Source of the DNA: Candidatus Adiutrix sp.
GTDB taxonomy: Bacteria > Desulfobacterota > Desulfarculia > Adiutricales > Adiutricaceae
NCBI GenBank assembly: GCA_031263565.1
Contig: JAISFR010000040.1
Location: 1-44,167, forward strand
Reading direction: 5' to 3'
Length of the DNA: 44,167 bases
The translations under genes were made by a program, and so were the position numbers. The notes under the pieces were generated by a model. The model was not told the DNA's origin. It saw only the letters and a program-made list of their open reading frames with translations, and searched no databases. Shown piece by piece: positions 31,708-38,928 of the stretch. How positions within the stretch are numbered: the first letter of the stretch is position 1; every line of letters begins with the position of its first letter.

Positions 31708-32609
31708 GATTTGCGACCTCTTTTCTTCCCGCCGGCGGCGAGATCCTGGTAAAATTGAAAAGCCTCTTTGGCTGTGAAATTTTCGTGAACCACCTTGGCC
31801 ACCGCCTGGACCATGGCCAGGGGATTTTCGGACTGGAAAATGTTGCGCCCCATGTCCACCCCGGCCGCGCCCTCGCTGACGGCCCGGTGGCACAGGCCCA
31901 GGGCCTCGTTTTCCGGCACTTTCTTGCCCCCGGCAATGACGATGGGCACCGGACAGGCCGCCGCCACCCGCTCAAAGCCCGGGCAGTAATAGCTCTTGAC
32001 TATCTGGGCCCCGGTTTCGGCCAGCAGGCGGGTGGCCAGCAGAAAGAATTTCTCGTCCCGAAGCAGGTTCTTGCCCACGGCCACCACCCCCAGGGTGGGC
32101 AGGCCGTGGTCGGCGCCGGCGTCCACGGTGCGGGCCAGGAGTTCCAGGGAATTCTTTTCCCCCGGGGCGCCGACGAAGGTCTGGACGGCCAGGGCCCCGG
32201 CGTTCATCCGCACCGCGTTGACAATGTCGCAGGCTATTCCGCCGCCCTGGCTCAGGTCGTCGAACAGGACCGTGGCGTCATAGTTGATCCGCAGGCAGAC
32301 GGCCTTGGGCTGGGTCGGGGGGATGGAACTTTTCAAGGCCCCCCGGGTGGCCATCAGGACATCCACATGCTCGATCAGGGGCGGGATGTTCAGGTCCAGG
32401 CGTTCCAGGCCGGCGGTGGGGCCCATGATATAGCCGTGGTCAAAGGCCAGCATGACCGTGCGCCCGCTGCCGGGCCGGAAGATGCGGGCCAGGCGGTTCT
32501 TCATCCCCCAGTCCAGGTGGGCCGCGCCCTTGACGTAAAAGCCCTCGTTGACGGGGGGACGATCCAGATGATAGTTCTTGGCGCTGTTGTCGCCGGTCGG
32601 GTCGGCCAC
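31704..32609 (-). CDS. lsrF: LsrF-family class I aldolase/thiolase
   Basis: 301 residues, closely like LsrF, the last step of autoinducer-2 breakdown that transfers an acetyl group of 3-hydroxy-2,4-pentanedione 5-phosphate to CoA. The parallels are striking: LDRPPVNEGFYVKGAAHLDWG, RLARIFRPGSGRTVMLAFDHG, GPTAGLERLDLNI, VDVLMATRG, the Schiff-base lysine segment ETGAQIVKSYYC, VPIVIAGGKKVPENEA and GVDMGRNIFQS. The start is GTG at 32609, five bases after GGAGAG. It sits between dhaK (12 bases upstream) and the VOC gene. LsrK, LsrG and the Lsr transporter are absent here, so the substrate could be AI-2 phosphate or another phosphorylated hydroxyketone. Confidence 0.88.
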   Translation of the reverse strand: MADPTGDNSAKNYHLDRPPVNEGFYVKGAAHLDWGMKNRLARIFRPGSGRTVMLAFDHGYIMGPTAGLERLDLNIPPLIEHVDVLMATRGALKSSIPPTQPKAVCLRINYDATVLFDDLSQGGGIACDIVNAVRMNAGALAVQTFVGAPGEKNSLELLARTVDAGADHGLPTLGVVAVGKNLLRDEKFFLLATRLLAETGAQIVKSYYCPGFERVAAACPVPIVIAGGKKVPENEALGLCHRAVSEGAAGVDMGRNIFQSENPLAMVQAVAKVVHENFTAKEAFQFYQDLAAGGKKRGRKS

Positions 32610-32621
32610 CTGGCTCTCCTC

Positions 32622-33623
32622 TCAGATCCTTTTGAAATAGGGGGTATTGCAGGGGGCCCGCCAGAGGCGCAGCAAGTCGTCGTCCAGGCGGGCCATGAAC
32701 ATCTGGAAGCCGGCCTGCTCCTGGACGGTCAGGAGCTCACCCACATGGTTGGCCGCGATCTCGATGTTTCTGGCTTTCAGCAGGGCCTCGCAGCGGCGGT
32801 AGACGATGAAGAGCTCCATCAGGGTGGTGGCCCCGCAGCCGTTGAGGATGAGCATGATCTTTTCGCCGTCTTTGATGTCCAGATCTTTCAAAAGGGCGTT
32901 GATCATGATTTCAGCGGTCTCGTCGGCGCTTTTCATTTTCTGCCGGCCGCCGCCGCCTTCCCCGTGCTGGCCCATGCCGATTTCCATCTCGTCCTCGCCC
33001 AGTTCGGTCAGGGCCCCGCCGGTGGAGGGGTGGGTGGCCCCGCGCACGGCCACGGCCAGGGTGGCCATGTTGTCGGCCAAACGCTGGGCCAGGGCGGCCG
33101 TTTCCTCCAGGGTCCGGCCTTCAGCCGCGGCCGCGCCGGCGATTTTGTAGGTCGGGATGCAGCCCACCAGGCCGCGCCGGTCGTCGGCTCTGGAGCGGGG
33201 GGCGTTGGCGATGTCTTCCTGGGTGACCACCTTCATGACTTTCAGGCCCTCTTTTTGCGCCTGTTTCATGGTCAGGTCGCCCGTCAGCATGTCCCCGGCG
33301 TGGTTCAGGACCACAAAAAGCACGCCGGCGCCTTTATCGGCCAGTTTGATGGCTTCCAGGCAGGCCTGGGGGCCGGGGGCGGCGAAAATGTCGCCGACCA
33401 CCGAAACATCCAGCATGCCCTGGCCCACAAAACCGCTCAGGGCCGGTTCATGCCCGGCCCCGCCCAGGGTGACCACCGTCACCCGCCGGGCCTGTTCCAG
33501 ACTGTTGTTGACCACCGTCTGGGGCCCGGCCAGATGAATCAGGTCCCGGTTGGCGGCCGCCAGGCCCTCCAGAAGTTCCCGGGACAAATCAGCCGGATCA
33601 TTGATGAACTTTTTCATTTTCAT
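32622..33623 (-). CDS. dhaK: Dihydroxyacetone kinase subunit DhaK-like
   Basis: 333 residues. DhaK holds the ketone substrate through a covalent hemiaminal to a histidine. Here the candidate His lies in IGMGQHGEGGGG (about residue 216), and other typical pieces are VTLGGAGHEPALSGFVG, VGDIFAAPGP, VLNHAGDMLTGDLTMKQA and NGCGATTLMELFIVY. Length and order fit DhaK. The phosphoryl donor domain is DhaL encoded just upstream (18 bases). No DhaM is present, so ATP or a distant PTS protein could supply phosphate. Divergence from E. coli DhaK (GVGIHGEPG) and the lsrF neighbour hint that the true substrate is a larger hydroxymethyl ketone and not dihydroxyacetone. ATG has AAAGGAG eight bases upstream. 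Confidence 0.9.
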   Translation of the reverse strand: MKMKKFINDPADLSRELLEGLAAANRDLIHLAGPQTVVNNSLEQARRVTVVTLGGAGHEPALSGFVGQGMLDVSVVGDIFAAPGPQACLEAIKLADKGAGVLFVVLNHAGDMLTGDLTMKQAQKEGLKVMKVVTQEDIANAPRSRADDRRGLVGCIPTYKIAGAAAAEGRTLEETAALAQRLADNMATLAVAVRGATHPSTGGALTELGEDEMEIGMGQHGEGGGGRQKMKSADETAEIMINALLKDLDIKDGEKIMLILNGCGATTLMELFIVYRRCEALLKARNIEIAANHVGELLTVQEQAGFQMFMARLDDDLLRLWRAPCNTPYFKRI

Positions 33624-33641
33624 GACCAGTCTCCTTTATTG

Positions 33642-34271
33642 TCAATTACACTTGAAACCTTCGGCCAGCCCCCGGAAGAAGAGGGCCGCGCTCAGGGCGC
33701 CGGGGTCCGGGCAGCCCAGGCTCTTTTCGCCGCAGTTCTTGGCCCGGCCGAACTTGGCCACGTGCCGGCGGCTGTCTTCGGCCCCGGCCCGGGCCGCCTT
33801 GGCCGCGGCCGCCAGAATGTCGGCCGGCCTGGTCCCGGCGGCCTGGGCGGCTTCCACCGCCGGGATGACGGCGTCCATCAGGGTCTTGTCGCCCTCCCGG
33901 GCCCGGCTGACTCCTTTGAGTTCGCCCAGGGCTCCGGCCAGCATCTCTTTGAGCTTGGGGCCGTCAAGGTCGTCTTCATCGCTTAGGGGTTCGGCCAGGC
34001 CGCAGATCAGGGCGCCGTAGAGGGGGCCGGCGCTGCCGCCGCCGATGTTCATGACGCCGTGCCCCAGGCCGTCGAGAAAGTCGCCGAAAGTTTCGTTCTC
34101 TTCCCAGGCCTTGACCCGGCCCTTGACCAGCTTGGCGATTCTGTCCATACTGAGCCCGTGGTCGCCGTCGCCGAAACGGGCGTCAATTTCATTGAGTTCC
34201 GCGCTTTTTTCTTGCCAAAGACTGGCCGCGCGCAGTAACATCCTGGAGAAACGCTGCCTGTTAATCGCCAT
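33642..34271 (-). CDS. dhaL: Dihydroxyacetone kinase subunit DhaL-like
   Basis: 209 residues, the nucleotide-binding partner of DhaK. The metal- and ADP-binding motif DARFGDGDHGLSMDR (residues 29-43) has all aspartates, and the rest (GVMNIGGGSAGPLYGALICGLA, GDKTLMDAVIPAVEAAQAAG, HVAKFGRAKNCGEKSLGCPDPG) is regular DhaL. In PTS-type systems DhaL carries tightly bound ADP that is rephosphorylated by DhaM; in ATP-type systems it uses ATP. It is the first gene of the operon dhaL-dhaK-lsrF-VOC-MBL, transcribed from a promoter at 34380-34407. Confidence 0.92.
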   Translation of the reverse strand: MAINRQRFSRMLLRAASLWQEKSAELNEIDARFGDGDHGLSMDRIAKLVKGRVKAWEENETFGDFLDGLGHGVMNIGGGSAGPLYGALICGLAEPLSDEDDLDGPKLKEMLAGALGELKGVSRAREGDKTLMDAVIPAVEAAQAAGTRPADILAAAAKAARAGAEDSRRHVAKFGRAKNCGEKSLGCPDPGALSAALFFRGLAEGFKCN

Positions 34272-34368
34272 TGCGCGCCTTCCCTTTCCGGCTCCGCGCT
34301 GTCGATCCGAGTGCCTGTCAAGCCCGGGCGTATGTTTTGGAAAAAGTTCACAATCTGTTTGTTTGAAT

Positions 34369-34407
34369 CTGTATTTTACATAATAACAGACCTGACCCCA
34401 TCTGTAA
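34369..34407 (-). promoter_or_regulatory. Promoter and operator-like repeat of the dhaL operon
   Basis: Minus strand TTACAG (34407-34402), a 16-base spacer and TATTAT (34385-34380). Overlapping the -10 is CTGTnnTTnnnnnAAnnACAG (34369-34389), an imperfect palindrome that could bind a dimeric regulator; no regulator gene is adjacent. Confidence 0.45.
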
Positions 34408-34503
34408 AGGCGCCTGATTCGGCCCGGCCGGCCGCAATCACCAATAAGTTAAATGGGTCGGGCCTCAACTTTCCGGGGTCGGGCCCGGGCCGGAGGTAAA
34501 ATC

Positions 34504-35121
34504 ATGGCGGCGGTGAACCAAGGCGCTTATGAAGGTCTTTATCAATGGGTGATTGAAAAGCTGCCGGGCCGCGACCTGGCGGCCAACGCCGGCCGTTTGG
34601 GCCTCAGGGTTCAGCCTGACGGCGGGGTCATTGTTCGCCTTCTGGCCCGGGACTACCGGGTCGACCAGAAGGGGGCGGCGGCCGTGGACGGTCTTCCGGC
34701 CGGCCTCACCCGGCTCAGCCTGGCCGCCAGTTACGCCCTGAGTCAGGCCCTGGCCGAGGCCTCCGGGGATTTCCTGCCCCTGCGCCGTTTGAGCGGCCTG
34801 GTGGAAGGGCGCGGAAGCTACGACCGGGAGGCGGTCAGCCGGCCCCTGGAGCGCCGTTTCGGCGAGGATGTTCCGGCCCTGGAAGAGGCGGTCCGGCGTC
34901 TGGAAGGGCGGGACGAGGGGCGGGACCTTTCGGGGGCCAGGTCCTTCATTTTTTATCCCTTGCCCCGGCTGCCCCTGCGCCTTTTGTTTCACGAAGCCGA
35001 CGAGGAGTTCCCGGCCGAGTTCCGGCTGCTCTTTCCGGTCAACGCCACGGAATTCATGGACTTTGAGGCCCTGGCTTTTCTGGCCGGGGCCTTGGTCGCC
35101 GATCTCTGCGGACCGGTCTGA
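34504..35121 (+). CDS. DUF3786 domain protein
   Basis: 205 residues, soluble. The pattern fits DUF3786, known mainly from anaerobic deltaproteobacteria and acetogens: an early YRVDQ..AAAVDGLPA, PLRRLSGLVEGRGSYDREAV, RRFGEDVPALEEA, FIFYPLPRLPLRLLFHEADE, EFPAEFRLLFPVNATEFMDF. The function is not established; genomic links in the literature are with corrinoid and one-carbon proteins, which I recall but cannot check here. The ATG at 34504 follows GGAGG by eight bases; the upstream codons from 34453 are not needed. It is divergent from the dhaL operon and precedes the reductase gene by 110 bases. Confidence 0.8.
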   Translation: MAAVNQGAYEGLYQWVIEKLPGRDLAANAGRLGLRVQPDGGVIVRLLARDYRVDQKGAAAVDGLPAGLTRLSLAASYALSQALAEASGDFLPLRRLSGLVEGRGSYDREAVSRPLERRFGEDVPALEEAVRRLEGRDEGRDLSGARSFIFYPLPRLPLRLLFHEADEEFPAEFRLLFPVNATEFMDFEALAFLAGALVADLCGPV

Positions 35122-35231
35122 AACATCGCTTAAAGGGGACCGTCCCCCATTGGCCTTCGCCCCTGGCCTTGCTTTTCCTTTGAAGATCGGTAAAATCGGG
35201 GTGGAGAAAAAAAACGGAAAGTGCCCGGGAC

Positions 35232-36332
35232 ATGCCAAGCAACATATATGACATAGCCATCGTCGGCCTGGGGCCGGCCGGGTCCTCCCTGGCCAGGCTC
35301 CTGGACAGCAGCCTGAAAGTGGCGGCCATCGACCGCAAGCGGCTGGACGGCTCCGAGGGCGGCTTCCAGAAACCCTGCGGGGGGCTGCTGGCCCCCGGCG
35401 CCCAGAAGGCCCTGGTGGAGGACGGCTTGAACCTGCCGTCCTCGCTTCTGGTCGATCCCCAGATCTTCGCGGTCAAGACCATGGATCTGGTTTCCGGCCT
35501 TCTGCGCCATTACCAGCGCTATTTCCTGAACATCAACCGCCATGACTTCGATCTGTGGCTGGCCTCGCTCATCCCCCCGTCAGTCAGGATTTTCGACCGG
35601 GCCGTCTGCCGCTCCATTGTCCGCAAAGGCTCCCATTTCGAGCTGACCTTCAGCCGGGGAGGGCGTCTGGCGACGGTCAGCGCCCGCCGGCTGGTCGGGG
35701 CCGACGGCTCGGCTTCCCTGGTCCGGCGAACCTTCATCCCCACCGAAATCAGGCGTTATATCTGTATTCAGGAATTTTTTCCCGGCCGCCCCCGGGAACC
35801 TTACGGCTGCTTTTTCGACGAACGGATCACCAACTGTTACGGCTGGATCAACAACAAAAACGGCTGCCTGGTTTTGGGGGCGGCCCTGCCGCTGGCCGGG
35901 AACCAGTCCGCTGAAAGCACCCGGGCCCGTTTTGAGGCCGCCAAGGAGGCTTTGCGGCCTTTCGGCTACCGCTTTTACGGGGTTCCCCTCTTCGCGGAGG
36001 CGGCCCTGGTTTCCAGGCCCGCCTCCCTGGGGCAGATCAGCCTGGGCCAGGGCGAGGTCTTCCTGGTGGGCGAGGCCGCCGGTCTGGTCAGTCCCAGTTC
36101 CCTGGAGGGCATCAGCTACGCCCTGGAAAGCGCCCGCCATCTGGCCCGGGTTCTGAACCGCGACCCGGCCAGGGCCCAGCGGCAGTATTCCAGGTCCGTC
36201 GCCCCCCTGCGCCGGAAAATTTTTCTGCGCCTTTTGAAAGCTCCTTTCCTATATCGGCCCCTGCTCCGCCGCCTGGTCATGCGCAGCGGCCTGACCAGCC
36301 TCGGGGGAAGCTCCAGAACCGGCCCTTTCTGA
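35232..36332 (+). CDS. Geranylgeranyl-reductase-family FAD oxidoreductase
   Basis: 366 residues. The N-terminal FAD-binding motif is DIAIVGLGPAGSSLARLL, with an acidic residue ending the next strand (AAIDRKRL); PCGGLLAPGAQKAL is the typical PxxCGG motif of the GGR group, and FLVGEAAGLVSPSSLEGISYALESARHLA carries the second FAD motif. Members reduce prenyl double bonds or act as monooxygenase-like flavoproteins. No signal peptide is seen; the C-terminal part (RRKIFLRLLKAPFLYRPLLRRL) is basic and amphipathic and may contact the membrane. A short GGGGAC-C-GTCCCC palindrome lies in the gap before it. A bidirectional terminator follows. Confidence 0.85.
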   Translation: MPSNIYDIAIVGLGPAGSSLARLLDSSLKVAAIDRKRLDGSEGGFQKPCGGLLAPGAQKALVEDGLNLPSSLLVDPQIFAVKTMDLVSGLLRHYQRYFLNINRHDFDLWLASLIPPSVRIFDRAVCRSIVRKGSHFELTFSRGGRLATVSARRLVGADGSASLVRRTFIPTEIRRYICIQEFFPGRPREPYGCFFDERITNCYGWINNKNGCLVLGAALPLAGNQSAESTRARFEAAKEALRPFGYRFYGVPLFAEAALVSRPASLGQISLGQGEVFLVGEAAGLVSPSSLEGISYALESARHLARVLNRDPARAQRQYSRSVAPLRRKIFLRLLKAPFLYRPLLRRLVMRSGLTSLGGSSRTGPF

Positions 36333-36362
36333 CGAACTGGAGCGCGCCTGTTTTAAAAAGCC

Positions 36363-36412
36363 AGGCCCTTCCGCCACCTAAGGGAAAAATCCCTATAGTG
36401 GAGGAAGGGCCT
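36363..36412. terminator. Bidirectional terminator between the reductase and the SRP RNA
   Basis: AGGCCCTTCC (36363-36372) pairs with GGAAGGGCCT (36403-36412), with inner CCAC/GTGG and AGGGA/TCCCT stems. TTATTT follows on the plus strand and TTTTT (36356-36352) on the minus strand, so it can end both genes. Confidence 0.8.
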
Positions 36413-36449
36413 TATTTAGCGGGCCAAGCCGCCTGAAATCACGGGCTTG

Positions 36450-36562
36450 TCGGCGGAGCCCCCCGGTGGTCCGCGGCACGCGCCCGGCACGGACCGCTGC
36501 TTCCTTCCGGACCTGACGGGGTTAATGGGGGATCGTCACGCGAAGCCGAGGGGCCCCGCCCA
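36450..36562 (-). ncRNA. ffs: 4.5S RNA of the signal recognition particle (small bacterial type)
   Basis: Read on the minus strand, GTCAGGTCCGGAAGGAAGCAGC (complement of 36496-36517) is the conserved apical SRP core that binds Ffh. The flanks close a long rod: GGCGGAGCCCC (36452-36462) opposes GGGGCCCCGCC (36550-36560) with one mismatch. The length of about 112 nt matches E. coli 4.5S RNA. A consensus promoter lies at 36575-36603 and a terminator at 36363-36412. Confidence 0.95.
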
Positions 36563-36574
36563 CAAGCCAGTTGC

Positions 36575-36603
36575 AATATACCCCGAAGCCCGGCAAAAAT
36601 CAA
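36575..36603 (-). promoter_or_regulatory. Promoter of the SRP RNA gene
   Basis: Minus strand TTGATT (36603-36598), a 17-base spacer and TATATT (36580-36575); the start is expected near 36568, a few bases before the RNA. Confidence 0.75.
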
Positions 36604-36641
36604 GTTTTTTTCCCAGGCGGCGGCCATTCCCCAACGCTCTG

Positions 36642-36656
36642 TGGCACAGCTCTTGC
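36642..36656 (+). promoter_or_regulatory. Sigma-54 promoter of flgBC-fliE
   Basis: TGGCAC (36642-36647), five bases and TTGC(TT) (36653-36658) match the -24/-12 consensus of RpoN promoters. It lies 71 bases before flgB, and sigma-54 control of rod genes is well known in flagellated proteobacteria. Confidence 0.85.
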
Positions 36657-36726
36657 TTCCATGGTCGGCAGGTTTGGGTCGCGACAGTTTTTTGACCGGC
36701 CGACAGCGGAGTGAGGTATATGATTT

Positions 36727-37164
36727 ATGGTCAGCCCTTTCAACAGTCTTTTTGAAGGCAAAATCAACGTCCTGGGCGGCAGTCTGGGCCTGCGCCTGGC
36801 CCGTCACGACCTGTCGTCCACCAACCTGGCCAATATGGACACCCCGGGTTTTCGGGCCAAGCACTTGAAATTCGAGGAAGTCCTGGCCCAGCACCTGAGC
36901 GCCGGCCCCGGCGAGCTGGAAGCCGCCCGGACCGACCTCAGACATATCCCCACCAAAGACCCCGACCGGGCCTTTGCCCGGGCCGCTACGGCGGTCAAAT
37001 ACTCACCCTACGGCTGGGACGAATACGACGACGACATTCTGGATATCGACAAGGAAATGACGCTCCTGACCAAGAACCAGCTCGTCTACAACACTACGGT
37101 TCAGATGCTGGCCAAGTCTTTTGACGGCCTGAAATACGCCATCAGCGAAGGAAGTGGAGGCTAA
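36727..37164 (+). CDS. flgB: Flagellar basal-body rod protein FlgB
   Basis: 145 residues, a proximal rod subunit of the flagellar motor in the periplasm. The family N-terminus FNSLFEGKINVLGGSLGLRL with the rod motif LSSTNLANMDTPGFRAKHLKFEE is intact, and the C-terminal helix (DKEMTLLTKNQLVYNTTVQM, then LAKSFDGLKYAISEG) is complete. It is first in an operon with flgC and fliE under a sigma-54 promoter. GAGG lies about 14 bases upstream of the ATG, so the ribosome binding site is weak. The length is typical (130-145). Confidence 0.95.
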   Translation: MVSPFNSLFEGKINVLGGSLGLRLARHDLSSTNLANMDTPGFRAKHLKFEEVLAQHLSAGPGELEAARTDLRHIPTKDPDRAFARAATAVKYSPYGWDEYDDDILDIDKEMTLLTKNQLVYNTTVQMLAKSFDGLKYAISEGSGG

Positions 37165-37169
37165 TTATT

Positions 37170-37604
37170 ATGGATTTTCTCAACTCAATGGACATCAGCC
37201 AGTCGGGTCTCACTTCCCAGCGGCAGCGCATGAACCTGGTGGCCATGAATCTCAGCCACATGAACACCACCCGGACCCCTGACGGCGGCCCTTACCGCCG
37301 CAAGGTGCCCATCTTTGAAACCGCGTCTTATTTCAGCGGCGCCCGGGGCGCCCGGCCCCGTCTGGAGGGCGAACTGCAGGACTGTCAGGTGCGCGAGGTG
37401 ATGGAAGACCGCCGGGACTTCAAGCTGGTCTTCGAGCCTTCCCACCCCGACGCTGACGAATTCGGCTATGTGCTGATGCCCAACATCAACGTGGTTCAGG
37501 AAATGGTGGACATGATCTCGGCCAAGCGCGGCTACGAGGCCAACATCACCGCCGCCGGCGCCGCCCAGGGCATGGCCGTGAAGTCCCTGGAACTGCTCCG
37601 TTAA
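37170..37604 (+). CDS. flgC: Flagellar basal-body rod protein FlgC
   Basis: 144 residues, the next rod subunit. The N-terminal MDFLNSMDISQSGLTSQRQR and NLVAMNLSHMNTTRTPDGGPYRRK, and the C-terminal FGYVLMPNINVVQEMVDMIS, YEANITAAGAAQGMAVKSLELL, are those of FlgC. It follows flgB by five bases with GGAGG before the ATG. The usual asparagine-rich motif is MNLSHMNTT, slightly unlike the more common NIANANTT. It is exported by the flagellar type III system, with no cleavable signal peptide. Confidence 0.95.
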   Translation: MDFLNSMDISQSGLTSQRQRMNLVAMNLSHMNTTRTPDGGPYRRKVPIFETASYFSGARGARPRLEGELQDCQVREVMEDRRDFKLVFEPSHPDADEFGYVLMPNINVVQEMVDMISAKRGYEANITAAGAAQGMAVKSLELLR

Positions 37605-37622
37605 TATTTAGAGGAGGCCCTT

Positions 37623-37913
37623 ATGTTGATCAGACCTCTGAAGCCGGTCTCCACCCCGGCCCTGGAAATGGCGCCTGCCAGCAAGGTCCAGGCCCAGCCG
37701 GGTTTTGCCGAGCATCTGAAGGCGTCGCTCATGACCGCCAATGCATTGCAGCATCAGTCCAGCACCGCCCAGCAGGAACTGGCCACCGGCCGCAACGGCA
37801 ATATCCACGAAACCCTGATCGCCATGAACAAGGCCGATGTCTCTTTCCGCATGATCACCCAGGTCCGCAACAAGATCCTGCAAGCCTACCAGGAAGTCAT
37901 GCGCATGCAGTAG
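37623..37913 (+). CDS. fliE: Flagellar hook-basal body complex protein FliE
   Basis: 96 residues, the adaptor between the MS-ring and the rod. The conserved C-terminal block ([43 protein letters not shown]) is complete, while the N-terminal part is variable as in the family. It follows flgC by 18 bases with GGAGG before the ATG. Later flagellar genes (fliF onward) do not follow; rpmB does, with its own promoter. Confidence 0.94.
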   Translation: MLIRPLKPVSTPALEMAPASKVQAQPGFAEHLKASLMTANALQHQSSTAQQELATGRNGNIHETLIAMNKADVSFRMITQVRNKILQAYQEVMRMQ

Positions 37914-37946
37914 CCGGCCCCGGCGTTGAGGCCGGCGAAATAATGG

Positions 37947-37975
37947 TTGCCATAAAGCGCGGTTTGTGGTAAAAA
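37947..37975 (+). promoter_or_regulatory. Predicted rpmB promoter
   Basis: TTGCCA (37947-37952), a 17-base spacer and TAAAAA (37970-37975), about 90 bases before rpmB. GC hairpins between fliE and rpmB may end the flagellar transcript but lack clear T-runs. Confidence 0.5.
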
Positions 37976-38063
37976 CATAAATTCTTCGGGGCCCGGCCGG
38001 CCCCGAACCTGACGCCAGATACGGCCCCCCGGCCGAAAACAGATACCAGACAAGGGGAATGTC

Positions 38064-38273
38064 ATGGCCTGCGTATGTGAAATTTGCGGCAAGCGCGCCC
38101 AGAACGGCAACAACGTCTCTCACGCCAACAACAAGACCAAAAAGCTCTGGCAGCCCAATCTCCAGACCGTCCGCCATCAGGAAGGCGGCCGGGTCAGCCG
38201 CATCCGGGTCTGCACCAGGTGCATAAAGAACGGCAAAGTGGTCAAACCCGGCCCGAGGCCCAAAGCCGAGTAG
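38064..38273 (+). CDS. rpmB: 50S ribosomal protein L28, zinc-binding (C+) form
   Basis: 69 residues, a structural protein of the large ribosomal subunit. [27 protein letters not shown], with [18 protein letters not shown], is the L28 fold, and the CxxC pairs (CEIC, CTRC) show the zinc-binding form found under zinc-replete conditions. AAGGGG precedes the ATG. rpmG, often nearby in other bacteria, is not present. A terminator follows. Confidence 0.96.
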   Translation: MACVCEICGKRAQNGNNVSHANNKTKKLWQPNLQTVRHQEGGRVSRIRVCTRCIKNGKVVKPGPRPKAE

Positions 38274-38297
38274 TTTTTAACGCCAGAGGCCTGATTT

Positions 38298-38330
38298 AAA
38301 GCGGCTCCGGGTCACCCGGGGCCGCTTTTC
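38298..38330 (+). terminator. rpmB terminator
   Basis: AAGCGGC (38299-38305) pairs with GCCGCTT (38321-38327) with an inner CCGGG/CCCGG stem, followed by TTTTC. Confidence 0.85.
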
Positions 38331-38400
38331 GCATTTCCGGGACAATAAATAAGGCGGCCGGGTTCCCCGCTTCCTGAATAAATTTTCGCCGGGGGGTCGC

Positions 38401-38429
38401 TTGTGGCTGTCCGCCAAATGGGCTATAAT
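38401..38429 (+). promoter_or_regulatory. Promoter of the gene at 38464
   Basis: TTGTGG (38401-38406), a 17-base spacer and TATAAT (38424-38429), with a GGAGG ribosome binding site just downstream at 38453. Confidence 0.6.
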
Positions 38430-38463
38430 GGAGACGGTTTATGACGCTTGCCGGAGGTGAGCC

Positions 38464-38847
38464 ATGGCCGATATTCTGGCCAACCTGACCCAGGTCATCA
38501 ACAATTCGCCCCAACTGGGTTCGCTGCTGGGCGGGCAGATGGCCGCCGACGAAGTCGCCCGGCGGCAGGCCAGGATTGATGAAGCCCGGCGGCAGGAAGA
38601 AGTTTTGCGCGGCACGGTGCTGGCCCCGGAGGCTTCGGCCCTGGTCGACGAGCCCGACCCCGACGGGCAGGGAAGGGGCGAGACACGGCGCCAGCGCCTG
38701 GAGCGTCTGAAGCTGGAGCGGGAACGCTGTCTGGCCGCCGCCCGGGCGGCCCGGGCCCGGCGGGCCCAAAAGCGACGCCCCGGCGGATCGGAAAAAGCCC
38801 GCGCCGAAAGCCCGGACCAAAACCCGGTCGTCGATGTCCGCGTCTGA
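38464..38847 (+). CDS. Hypothetical protein, arginine-rich and helical
   Basis: 127 residues, not recognised. The N-terminal 30 residues (ILANLTQVINNSPQLGSLLG) are neutral and probably helical; the rest is charged and likely a coil (DEVARRQARIDEARRQEEVL, RRQRLERLKLERERCLAAAR), ending in a basic, disordered tail. No signal peptide or membrane segment. The promoter and a GGAGG ribosome binding site seven bases before the ATG support a real gene. It lies 81 bases before another small gene at 38929, and both may be transcribed together. A DNA- or RNA-binding role could be guessed from the charge, but there is no motif. Confidence 0.6.
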   Translation: MADILANLTQVINNSPQLGSLLGGQMAADEVARRQARIDEARRQEEVLRGTVLAPEASALVDEPDPDGQGRGETRRQRLERLKLERERCLAAARAARARRAQKRRPGGSEKARAESPDQNPVVDVRV

Positions 38848-38928
38848 AAATCGCCGCCGCTTAGGGGCTGTCAAAAAAATAACCGACAGAACCTTAAAGA
38901 TCTGAACAACAGTCAGGGAGCTGTTTTC

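Noticed and set aside
31755-33986. A 743-codon frame antisense to lsrF, dhaK and dhaL
   Set aside because: Spans three well-supported genes and gaps on the other strand; composition shadow rich in Gly, His, Gln and Asp.
36439-36945. A 168-codon minus-strand frame over the SRP RNA and flgB
   Set aside because: It covers the SRP RNA gene and the antisense of flgB, without motifs.
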